This document shows positions 1 to 5,766 of a stretch of 7,165 bases of DNA, one piece after another (position 1 is the first letter of the stretch; every line of letters begins with the position of its first letter). A model generated the notes under the pieces. That model saw nothing but the letters and a program-made list of their open reading frames with translations, made no database searches and was not told the origin of the DNA. A program made the translations under genes and the position numbers. Location of the stretch: NCBI GenBank assembly GCA_027081495.1, contig JALWKJ010000038.1, positions 1-7,165 on the forward strand. The letters run 5' to 3'. Origin of the DNA: Campylobacterales bacterium (GTDB lineage Bacteria > Campylobacterota > Campylobacteria > Campylobacterales > QNZT01).

Positions 1-239
1 AATAAAAAAGGGTTTTCTTCTCCTTTTGTGACGCTGCCGTTATCTTTTAAAACCGTGGTTTTTCGATCTTTGTAAGTTATTCTCTCTTTCGCCCCTATAA
101 ATATGAAACTATAATTTCCCTCTTCGGTATTTATAGCGCTTTCAAAGAGTAAAGAAATTTCGTTCGGAAATCTCTTTTTTAATTTAGTATAAACGGCGAT
201 AGGCGTCAACTGATCAAAAAGTATCTGAAGAGTATGCAC
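1..239 (-). CDS. trpE: Anthranilate synthase component I, N-terminal part (partial, cut by window start)
   Basis: Seventy-nine codons of a gene that continues beyond the window. The product would convert chorismate and glutamine-derived ammonia to anthranilate, the first committed step of tryptophan synthesis, in the cytoplasm with TrpG. The N-terminus reads LFDQLTPIAVYTKL, then LLFESA, then GNYSFIFIGAKERI. This matches the TrpE N-terminal domain, where the LLES(A) element forms the tryptophan feedback site in enterobacterial enzymes, so feedback inhibition is probably retained (inference). The start is GTG at 239-237, immediately after the TAG of the SPOR gene and in the same frame, so no earlier start is possible. 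An AGGA at 248-251 lies 8 nt upstream, inside the SPOR gene. The chorismate-binding catalytic domain is not in view, so PabB or another chorismate-utilising paralogue is a less likely alternative. The ESA element and the spacing favour TrpE. Confidence 0.8.
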   Translation of the reverse strand, partial: MHTLQILFDQLTPIAVYTKLKKRFPNEISLLFESAINTEEGNYSFIFIGAKERITYKDRKTTVLKDNGSVTKGEENPFL

Positions 240-1175
240 CTATTTGATCCTATAGATATATGCGCCGGGATTGATTTTCTCCTTTACGGAAGGCAATTTC
301 ATCTTTGCCGCGTTTTTCGAGGCATATGGACCTATAAGAATTTTTTTGATTTTTTTACCGTTTATCGTCATGCTGTGTACGACATAATCAAAACCGGCGT
401 TTTTGATCTTTTTTAGATATCTTCTATCGGGAAAGATATTCGCCGTAGCTCCGACTTGAATAAAATAACCGCTTAGCGTAGAGAGTTTCGTGTTTTGAGG
501 CGTCTTGTCTATGACGGTTGAAAGAACGACCTCTTTTTTAACCGGTTTGGTTTCTTTGATAGGAGTCGTTTTTTTTGTTTCGGGGACGATTTTTGAAGCT
601 GCCTTTTTTATCTCCTCTTTTTTCTCGGTTACGGTTTTTACCGCTTTGTCTTTGATCGTCTCTTTTTGTTTTATGATCTCTTTAGCCAGCTTATCTGCTT
701 TATGGCTAAAATCTTCTTTTGGCTGTTTAAGTTTTTTTATATTTTCATCGATGCTTTTTTTAACGCTCTCTTGAGCTTTTTCTACCGGCGTCTCCTCCGC
801 CGAATCTTGGGCTTTTAGTTTTCTGACCATCTCTTCAAATTTCAAATCCGTCTGTGAAGTTTCATCTATGATAGGCTCTTGTTGAAAAAGCGAATTCGTC
901 TCTTCTACTTTTTTACTTATCCCCTCTATCGCGGCGTCCGTTTTTTTCGTGATACCGTCGCCTATCTGAGCGATATTGCCTTGTGATTTATCGTTTGGAT
1001 TGTTGATGAGTTTCATAATCACCAGCGCTATCAAAAAAAGAAGCACCAAAGTCGCGGTGGTCAGCAGCAGTTTTTTCGTTTTTTCGGGACCCGATAAATT
1101 GCTGCTCTTTTTTTCAAGAACAATATCACTTAAATCATCTGATTTTTTTATCTGTTTTAATTTGTCTTCCATCAT
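240..1175 (-). CDS. SPOR-domain single-pass membrane protein with long Lys/Glu-rich linker
   Basis: Product of 311 aa. Residues 1-35 are charged and presumably cytoplasmic, and residues 36-56 (LLLTTATLVLLFLIALVIMKL) form one membrane segment with no cleavage site. Residues 60-232 are a low-complexity Lys/Glu/Ala/Thr-rich linker with strong helical or coiled-coil propensity around 130-195. Residues 236-311 are a SPOR domain (GYFIQVGA at its start, ILIGPYASKNAAK near its end). SPOR domains bind glycan strands lacking stem peptides, as found at division septa, so the protein probably sits in the inner membrane and reaches across the periplasm to septal peptidoglycan (family knowledge plus inference). 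It corresponds by position to the SPOR gene I recall after DUF1882 in C. jejuni (Cj0404). Two ATGs are adjacent (1175 and 1172). AGGAG at 1180-1184 is 4 nt from the first and 7 nt from the second, so the second may be the real start (310 aa). Confidence 0.87.
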   Translation of the reverse strand: MMEDKLKQIKKSDDLSDIVLEKKSSNLSGPEKTKKLLLTTATLVLLFLIALVIMKLINNPNDKSQGNIAQIGDGITKKTDAAIEGISKKVEETNSLFQQEPIIDETSQTDLKFEEMVRKLKAQDSAEETPVEKAQESVKKSIDENIKKLKQPKEDFSHKADKLAKEIIKQKETIKDKAVKTVTEKKEEIKKAASKIVPETKKTTPIKETKPVKKEVVLSTVIDKTPQNTKLSTLSGYFIQVGATANIFPDRRYLKKIKNAGFDYVVHSMTINGKKIKKILIGPYASKNAAKMKLPSVKEKINPGAYIYRIK

Positions 1176-1179
1176 CTTT

Positions 1180-1184
1180 CTCCT
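1180..1184 (-). promoter_or_regulatory. Shine-Dalgarno sequence of the SPOR gene
   Basis: AGGAG on the minus strand, 4 nt before the first ATG (1175) and 7 nt before the second (1172). The spacing slightly favours the second ATG. The rest of the 44-bp gap (1176-1219) shows no convincing promoter or terminator, so this gene is probably co-transcribed with the DUF1882 gene upstream. Confidence 0.6.
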
Positions 1185-1219
1185 GTCATGATATTATTTA
1201 TTTGAAACTCTATAAACGC

Positions 1220-1762
1220 TTACATATGTTTTGCCCATGAAGAACCTCTCTCTTTTGCATAAACTTTTTTCGGAAGATTTAGTATATTGAACTCTTTTGG
1301 AATATCGGCGTTAGGAAACATTTTCCACTCTCTTGGCAGTTTCATAGCGAGTTTTGCCGAGAGATTTTTTGCCAGTTGGCACCCTTCGTTAAATGTCGTA
1401 TGACCTTTATGCACATAAACATGAAGATGACCGGGGGTTTTACTCTCGTATGCCGTAAAATTTAAATATCCCTCTTCTCGGAGCATAAGCTGCAGCCTGT
1501 GCCAGAATTTTTCGGTATTTCTTCCGTTGTAGTCAAAAACTATGTTTTCCACTTTATCGCGGTCGTTTACCAAAGAGTGCGCGACTATGATTTTACCCTC
1601 ATCATACTCGTTCATTACCGATCTATTTAGCATTTTGTCGATTCTCTCATATTTATTGAAGATAATTCTCCCTTTATGGTTGATTTTATCGACAATTTTA
1701 TCTCTTTTTATCCAGTAGTGGTCGGTGATCATTTTAATCAAAGATATATCTACGCTGTACAT
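1220..1762 (-). CDS. DUF1882 family protein (function unknown)
   Basis: Product of 180 aa from ATG 1762-1760. The frame is open to an ATG at 1810, but that start lies inside glyA. The internal ATG is 7 bp after the glyA stop and has AGGGG four bases upstream, so I prefer it. MYSVDISLIKMITDHYWIKR at the N-terminus and SSWAKHM at the C-terminus match the DUF1882 family as I remember it in Campylobacter (Cj0403) and Helicobacter, always just after glyA. The protein is soluble, with no signal or membrane segment. No function is established that I know of. The middle reads IVFDYNGRN (74-82), then a helix-like stretch, then TPGHLHVYV (109-117), a layout resembling the first two motifs of archaeo-eukaryotic primase-type polymerases. 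The second acidic residue is replaced by Asn (N79), so catalysis is doubtful. This comparison is inference, not an assignment. Confidence 0.88.
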   Translation of the reverse strand: MYSVDISLIKMITDHYWIKRDKIVDKINHKGRIIFNKYERIDKMLNRSVMNEYDEGKIIVAHSLVNDRDKVENIVFDYNGRNTEKFWHRLQLMLREEGYLNFTAYESKTPGHLHVYVHKGHTTFNEGCQLAKNLSAKLAMKLPREWKMFPNADIPKEFNILNLPKKVYAKERGSSWAKHM

Positions 1763-1766
1763 ATTA

Positions 1767-1771
1767 CCCCT
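1767..1771 (-). promoter_or_regulatory. Ribosome binding site that sets the DUF1882 start
   Basis: AGGGG on the minus strand. Its leading A and first G belong to the glyA TAG stop codon, and it lies four bases before ATG 1762-1760. No comparable purine-rich site precedes the longer in-frame start at 1810. The overlap with the glyA stop suggests translational coupling from glyA. Confidence 0.55.
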
Positions 1772-3017
1772 AGTAAGTCGCTTTGTCATATATAATAAAA
1801 TTTTGCGCAAGCTCTTTCATCTCTGTTTTGATTTTAGCATGAAGTTCTTTATCGTTGATATTATCTAAAATATCAGCAATTTTACCCGCAATAATTTCAA
1901 ACTCTTTTACTCCCATACCTCTTGCCGTAAGCGCCGCCGAACCTATTCGTATGCCGCTTGTTACAAAAGGACTTCTGACTTCTCCGGGAACCGTATTTTT
2001 ATTTACGGTAATTCCCGCATCGCCCAATGCCTCGTCGGCGTCTTTTCCGCTGAAATCTTTATCCAAAAACGAAACTAAAACCAGATGATTGTCCGTTCCT
2101 TTACTTACTATGTCGTAACCTCTTTCTAAAAGAATATCCGCTAAAACTTTTGCGTTTTCTTTTACGGCTTTGGCGTAAGTTTTCCATTCTGGTTTGAGAT
2201 TTTCGCCAAATCCTACCGCTTTAGCGGCTATGACATGAACCAAAGGTCCTCCCTGAATTCCGGGAAAAATAGCGGAGTTTACTTTTTTCGCTATATCTTC
2301 ATCGTTTGTCATGATCATTCCGCCTCTTGGACCTCTTAGCGTTTTATGAGTCGTAGTCGTTACGACATCGCAGTGGGGGAAAGGGCTTTGGTGTTCGTTT
2401 GCCGCTACAAGACCGGCTATGTGAGCGATATCCGCAAAGAGTATAGCGCCGACTTCATCGGCGATTTCTCTAAATTTTGCAAAATCGATCTCTCTGGGAT
2501 ATGCGCTGGCGCCGCAGACTATGAGTTTTGGTTGAACTATTTTAGCTATATCCAAAACACGGTCGTAATCTATTCTACCGTCAAGCTCGACACCGTAAAA
2601 AAAACTCGAATATGTTTTTCCCGAGCTGCTAACTTTCGAGCCGTGAGTCAAATGACCGCCATGACTTAAATCCATACCCAATATTTTGTCGTAAGGCTTT
2701 AAGAGAGCCTGATAAACTCCCTGATTCGCTTGAGATCCGGAGTGCGGCTGGACATTTACGAAGTTGCACCCGAAAAGTTCCTTCGCCCTGTCTATGGCAA
2801 GCTGCTCAACCGCGTCGGCATATTCGCATCCGCCGTAATATCGTTTATTTGGATAGCCTTCGGCGTATTTGTTCGTAAAAACGGAACCCATCGCTTCCAT
2901 AACGGCGGGGGATGTAAAGTTTTCGCTCGCTATCATCTCTAGGTGATCTGTTTGTCTTTGCAACTCTTTTTGAAGTATCTCATAAACTTTTGGATCCTCT
3001 TTTTCTAAAAAATTCAT
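1770..3017 (-). CDS. glyA: Serine hydroxymethyltransferase
   Basis: Product of 415 aa, the usual bacterial length. It is a PLP enzyme of fold type I that interconverts serine plus tetrahydrofolate with glycine plus 5,10-methylene-tetrahydrofolate, the main one-carbon source for purine, thymidylate and methionine synthesis; cytoplasmic. Visible motifs are the N-terminal LEMIASENFTS (26-36) and NKYAEGYPNKRYYGG (49-63). FADIAHIAGLV follows (194-204), with Asp196 and His199 contacting the cofactor ring. TTTTHKTLRGPRGG (220-233) contains Lys225, the Schiff-base lysine. TSGIRIGS (353-360) contains Arg357, which binds the substrate carboxylate. All key residues are present and the enzyme should be active. 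ATG 3017 overlaps the lysS stop as ATGA, and GAGGA lies 6 nt upstream, indicating coupled translation. Confidence 0.98.
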   Translation of the reverse strand: MNFLEKEDPKVYEILQKELQRQTDHLEMIASENFTSPAVMEAMGSVFTNKYAEGYPNKRYYGGCEYADAVEQLAIDRAKELFGCNFVNVQPHSGSQANQGVYQALLKPYDKILGMDLSHGGHLTHGSKVSSSGKTYSSFFYGVELDGRIDYDRVLDIAKIVQPKLIVCGASAYPREIDFAKFREIADEVGAILFADIAHIAGLVAANEHQSPFPHCDVVTTTTHKTLRGPRGGMIMTNDEDIAKKVNSAIFPGIQGGPLVHVIAAKAVGFGENLKPEWKTYAKAVKENAKVLADILLERGYDIVSKGTDNHLVLVSFLDKDFSGKDADEALGDAGITVNKNTVPGEVRSPFVTSGIRIGSAALTARGMGVKEFEIIAGKIADILDNINDKELHAKIKTEMKELAQNFIIYDKATY

Positions 3018-4531
3018 TCTTTGTCCTCATCTATTTGTTCTTTTTTTAACGGTTTCATTGCCGGGAAGAGTATGACATCTCTTATGGAGCGGCTATTTGT
3101 CAAAATCATGGCGATTCTGTCTATGCCTATGCCTTCACCGGCTGTCGGAGGCAGTCCATACCCAAGAGCGTGGACATACTCTTCGTCCATCTGGTGAGCC
3201 TCTTCGTCTCCGGCATTTTTATTTTCTATCTGTTTGGCGAATCTCTCATATTGATCTATGGGATCGTTTAGCTCGTTAAAGCCGTTTGCGATCTCTTTAC
3301 CGGCGATGAAAAATTCAAACCTATCGGCGATCTGCGGATCTTCGTCGCTTCTTCTTGCAAGCGGGCTTATCTCTATGGGATAATGGGTTATAAAAGTAGG
3401 ATTTATAAGTTTCGGTTCTACAAAAGCGTCGAAAAGTTCGGTTTGCAATTTCGCGATCGAGAGATTTTTCTCGACATTTATATCATGATCTTTAAGATAT
3501 GAGAACATTTTATCTTTGTTTTGGATTATCTCTTTTGGTATATCTCCTATCTCGGTTAGAGATTCACTCCAAGAGATTCTTTTAAAAGGGGTTTTGAAAT
3601 CTATCTCCATATCCGCGTATGGAAGTTTTGAGGGCAGATCAAGCTCTTTTAAGAGTCTCTCAAAAAGCTCTTCTGTTAGATTCATCAAATCTTCGTAGTT
3701 ATGATACGCCCAGTAAAACTCCAGCATCGTAAATTCCGGATTGTGAGTGTGATCCATGCCTTCGTTTCTAAAGTTTCTATTTATCTCAAAAACGGATTCA
3801 AAGCCCCCTACGACCAATCTTTTTAGATATAATTCGGGAGCGATTCTGAGATATCTTTGGATATTTAAAGCGTTATGATGAGTTACAAACGCTCTTGCGT
3901 TAGCGCCTCCGGCGATGGGGTGCATCATAGGGGTTTCCACCTCTAAAAAACCTTTCTCTTCAAAGAACCTTCTTGTAAGACTTACTATTTTGCTTCTTAT
4001 TTTAAAAGTCTTTTTTACATCCGGATTCATGATCATATCCAGATATCTGTGTCTGTATCTAAGCTCTTTATCCTGAAGTCCGTGGAACTTCTCCGGAAGC
4101 GGTTTGATCGCTTTTGTAGCGAGCTTAAGATCCGTTGCGTGAAGAGAAAGTTCTCCCGTTTTCGTAACAAACGGATAACCCGAGACGGTTATGATATCGC
4201 CCACTTCTATCAGTTTTTTAAAAACGCTGTTGTAAAATCCATCCGGAAGATTGTCTCTTGCTACATAAATTTGTAAAATCCCGTTTTCATCTTCGATTTT
4301 GACAAAAGCCGCTTTTCCCATAAGACGCAAAAATTTTACTCTGCCGCTTAGCGTAGCGCTCTTGCTTTCGTCTCTTTTTTCCTCGCTGTCAACAATATAG
4401 GAAAATCTCTTCTTAAATTCGCTTGTCGTCGTATCTCTCGTAATGTTATGCGGGTAGGGGGATATGCCAAGAGCGTTTAAATCTTCGGCTTTTTGTATTC
4501 GTTGTTGTTCGTATTGATTATCAAATATCAA
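3014..4531 (-). CDS. lysS: Lysyl-tRNA synthetase, class II
   Basis: Charges tRNA-Lys with lysine using ATP in the cytoplasm. With the start used here the product is 505 aa, equal to E. coli LysS. An N-terminal helix (FDNQYEQQRIQKA) is followed by an OB-fold anticodon-binding domain at about 60-140 (SGRVKFLRLMGKAAFVKIED). The class IIb catalytic domain comes next: motif 1 near 194-215 (GFLEVETPMMHPIAGGANAR), motif 2 FRNEGMDHTHNPEFTMLE (254-271), motif 3 GEGIGIDR (465-472). The frame is open to a GTG at 4576, but that start has no Shine-Dalgarno sequence and adds 15 residues translated over the end of fur. TTG at 4531-4529 has GAGGA six bases upstream and gives MIFDNQYEQQR, matching the start I recall for Campylobacter LysS. 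With this start the gene overlaps fur by 11 bp, and it overlaps glyA by 4 bp. Confidence 0.93.
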   Translation of the reverse strand: MIFDNQYEQQRIQKAEDLNALGISPYPHNITRDTTTSEFKKRFSYIVDSEEKRDESKSATLSGRVKFLRLMGKAAFVKIEDENGILQIYVARDNLPDGFYNSVFKKLIEVGDIITVSGYPFVTKTGELSLHATDLKLATKAIKPLPEKFHGLQDKELRYRHRYLDMIMNPDVKKTFKIRSKIVSLTRRFFEEKGFLEVETPMMHPIAGGANARAFVTHHNALNIQRYLRIAPELYLKRLVVGGFESVFEINRNFRNEGMDHTHNPEFTMLEFYWAYHNYEDLMNLTEELFERLLKELDLPSKLPYADMEIDFKTPFKRISWSESLTEIGDIPKEIIQNKDKMFSYLKDHDINVEKNLSIAKLQTELFDAFVEPKLINPTFITHYPIEISPLARRSDEDPQIADRFEFFIAGKEIANGFNELNDPIDQYERFAKQIENKNAGDEEAHQMDEEYVHALGYGLPPTAGEGIGIDRIAMILTNSRSIRDVILFPAMKPLKKEQIDEDKE

Positions 4532-5012
4532 CTCTTTCCTCTCTTTGTTTGGTTTGATTTTGTTGGCACTCTTCACAGATGCCGTAAAGCTGCATCAAAT
4601 GATCCGTAAGTTCAAAGTTATACTTTTTTGCGATCTTTTGTTGTAGATGCTCTATTTGAGTATCTTCGAATTCTATGATTTTACCGCATTTTGTGCATAT
4701 AAGATGATCATGATGGGGTTTGTTTCCAAGCTCGAACTTTTTACCTTGGGTGCCAAACGAGATCGAAGTCGCAAGTTTGTTTTCTTCAAGCAGATTTAGG
4801 GTTCTATAGATGGTCGTTATGCCCGTATTTAATTGCGGATATCTCTCTTTTACCAGAAAATAGAGATTTTCAGGCGTAAAGTGATCCGCATGATCATAAA
4901 GCGTTCTTAAAATCGCCTCTCTTTGAGCCGTAAATTTCAAGCCGTTGCTTTTTAAGATAGTTTTGAATGTCTCCAAAAGCTCTTTATATGCAAGCGCTTC
5001 AATATTTTTCAT
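4521..5012 (-). CDS. fur: Ferric uptake regulator Fur
   Basis: Product of 163 aa, close to the length of C. jejuni and H. pylori Fur. Fur is a dimeric metalloregulator that, loaded with Fe2+, represses iron uptake genes and in this phylum can also act as an activator or in apo form. The N-terminus has the short extra helix typical of the group (EALAYKELLETFKTIL), then a winged helix (LKFTAQREAILRTLY, with TGITTIYRTLNLLEE at 63-77 as recognition helix). The metal-binding part follows: HHDH at 100-103 and two CxxC pairs, Cys106/Cys109 (ICTKCGK) and Cys146/Cys149 (GICEEC), which form the structural zinc site. SISFGTQGKKFEL and HHDHLIC identify Fur rather than PerR or Zur. ATG 5012 has only a weak purine stretch in the end of cvpA upstream. 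The last codons hold the lysS ribosome binding site. Confidence 0.96.
   Translation of the reverse strand: MKNIEALAYKELLETFKTILKSNGLKFTAQREAILRTLYDHADHFTPENLYFLVKERYPQLNTGITTIYRTLNLLEENKLATSISFGTQGKKFELGNKPHHDHLICTKCGKIIEFEDTQIEHLQQKIAKKYNFELTDHLMQLYGICEECQQNQTKQREERVDI
4537..4541 (-). promoter_or_regulatory. Ribosome binding site that sets the lysS TTG start
   Basis: GAGGA on the minus strand within the last codons of fur, six bases before TTG 4531-4529. It is the only good Shine-Dalgarno match near the 5' end of lysS. Because it lies inside fur, ribosomes finishing fur would open or mask it, which implies coupling of the two genes (inference). Confidence 0.6.
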
Positions 5013-5021
5013 AAATAAAAA

Positions 5022-5582
5022 TTACTCTTTATTCGCATTGTCTGTTTTTTCTTCATCGCTATCGATTTTAATACTATCTTTTACATTTATTTGAGAAGGG
5101 TCTATTTTTACTATTTTCGCTCCGACTTTCTGAAAGATAGGATACATCATGGAACCCGCGAAAAGATTGTTGATACTCGCTTTAAATATTCCTATATTTG
5201 AAAATACATAGATGATGACGGAAAATATCAAAAAAACTTTTGCGCCGCCGACGATAAAACCTAAAATCTTATCGACGATCCCCAATCCGCTGGAGTGCAC
5301 AAGTTTGCCAAGTAAAAAGCCTATCATCGTGGCAAAAAGCCAAAACGCTATCAAAACGGCGATAAAACCTATCAGATATAAAGAGCCCTTGTTTTGCAAA
5401 TCCAAAAAATTGACATCTATAAAATTTCCCGCTGCCTCAGCATATCTGGACGCGACATAAATACCTCCTATGATACCTATAAGCCCGAATACTTCCTTTA
5501 CAAATCCTCTAAATATTCCTTTGATGCCTAAAAACAGAATAAGAGCGATAGATACCAGATCCAATAATGAAACATTTTCCAT
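5022..5582 (-). CDS. cvpA: CvpA family inner-membrane protein
   Basis: Product of 186 aa with four predicted membrane segments near residues 5-22, 28-47, 67-92 and 105-130, then a hydrophilic cytoplasmic or periplasmic tail ending in an acidic stretch (IDSDEEKTDNANKE). The pattern LDLV..ALILFLGIKGIFRGFVKEVFG at the N-terminus and GIVDKILGFIVGGAKVFLI in the third quarter are typical of the CvpA family. The family takes its name from a role in colicin V production in E. coli and is associated with envelope homeostasis and bile or stress tolerance; its biochemical activity is not settled. AAGG lies 10 nt before ATG 5582. This is the first gene after the intergenic promoter, 9 bp ahead of fur, the position I recall in C. 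jejuni; in H. pylori I recall cvpA directly before lysS. Confidence 0.93.
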   Translation of the reverse strand: MENVSLLDLVSIALILFLGIKGIFRGFVKEVFGLIGIIGGIYVASRYAEAAGNFIDVNFLDLQNKGSLYLIGFIAVLIAFWLFATMIGFLLGKLVHSSGLGIVDKILGFIVGGAKVFLIFSVIIYVFSNIGIFKASINNLFAGSMMYPIFQKVGAKIVKIDPSQINVKDSIKIDSDEEKTDNANKE

Positions 5583-5609
5583 AAAATATATACCTTAAAA
5601 ACATTATAT

Positions 5610-5631
5610 GCCGTCGCAGATAAGTCGCGGC
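5610..5631 (-). other. Possible hairpin in the 5' leader of the cvpA-fur transcript
   Basis: On the minus strand GCCGCG pairs with CGACGGC: four base pairs, a bulged A, two more base pairs and a 9-nt loop. It lies between the predicted transcription start (about 5635-5640) and the AAGG ribosome binding site of cvpA. It is a weak, short structure; a regulatory role is speculative. Confidence 0.3.
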
Positions 5632-5643
5632 TATTAAATTTTG

Positions 5644-5672
5644 ATTATAACAAAAATTTACCTTAGTGTAAA
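5644..5672 (-). promoter_or_regulatory. Sigma-70 promoter of the cvpA-fur-lysS-glyA operon
   Basis: Minus strand: -35 TTTACA (5667-5672, five of six to consensus), a 17-bp spacer, an extended -10 TGT followed by TATAAT (5644-5649, perfect). A T-rich stretch precedes the -10 box, as is common in Campylobacterota promoters. Transcription would start near 5635-5640, leaving a leader of about 55 nt before cvpA. No other promoter of similar quality is visible on the minus strand between genes in the window, so genes down to trpE probably depend on it. Confidence 0.75.
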
Positions 5673-5673
5673 T
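5656..5673. promoter_or_regulatory. Candidate operator: perfect 6-6-6 dyad over the -35 box
   Basis: ATTTAC, six bases, GTAAAT: two perfect 6-bp inverted arms (5656-5661 and 5668-5673) that cover the whole -35 element and reach into the spacer. A protein bound here would block polymerase. It does not closely match the classical Fur box, so autoregulation by Fur is only one option. In AT-rich DNA such dyads can arise by chance. Confidence 0.4.
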
Positions 5674-5705
5674 CTTATAGCGGTAAAAAGGATATATTAG
5701 TAGAG

Positions 5706-5721
5706 ATATTTTATAAAATAT
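5706..5721. repeat. Perfect 16-bp AT-only palindrome
   Basis: ATATTTTATAAAATAT reads identically on both strands. It lies about 34 bp upstream of the -35 box of the cvpA-fur promoter. It may be a binding site for a dimeric regulator, an AT-rich upstream element, or chance in AT-rich DNA. Confidence 0.4.
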
Positions 5722-5726
5722 AAAGT

Positions 5727-5758
5727 TACCGCTTACTAAAAAAGCTTTAGAAGCGGTA
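5727..5758 (-). terminator. Hairpin after pilT, probable terminator
   Basis: Eight perfect base pairs (TACCGCTT with AAGCGGTA), a single bulged base, then five more (CTAAA with TTTAG) around a 5-nt loop. It begins 8 nt after the pilT stop codon. On the minus strand the following sequence is U-rich but interrupted; on the plus strand the hairpin is followed by seven T (5762-5768). It therefore looks like a bidirectional-type terminator whose better U-tract faces the plus strand. Its likely job is to end the gatC-pilT transcript before the fur-operon promoter. Confidence 0.55.
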
Positions 5759-5766
5759 TGGTTTTT

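Noticed and set aside
505..774. Open reading frame on the plus strand rich in Ser, Phe and Leu
   Set aside because: It lies wholly opposite the SPOR gene; the hydrophobic composition is the complement of the Lys/Glu-rich linker. No ribosome binding site and no recognisable domain.
1172..1189. Five-codon reading frame ATG-ACA-GGA-GAA-AGA-TGA just ahead of the SPOR gene
   Set aside because: Its stop overlaps the second ATG as TGATG, which is suggestive of coupling, but it has no ribosome binding site of its own and its body is the Shine-Dalgarno sequence; probably chance.
1763..1810. Extended N-terminus (16 residues) of the DUF1882 protein
   Set aside because: These codons overlap the end of glyA and have no Shine-Dalgarno sequence; the internal ATG at 1762 does and gives the family's usual N-terminus.
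2346..2669. 107-codon open reading frame on the plus strand
   Set aside because: Antisense to the catalytic core of glyA, whose reading is unambiguous. No family resemblance and no start signal.
5603..5608. Second TATAAT on the minus strand just ahead of cvpA
   Set aside because: No -35 element at 16-18 bp, no extended -10, and transcription from it would start at the cvpA ribosome binding site.
5656..5721. A classical Fur box for fur autoregulation
   Set aside because: Neither the dyad over the -35 box nor the AT palindrome gives a convincing match to the GATAATGATAATCATTATC-type consensus, so I do not call a Fur site.
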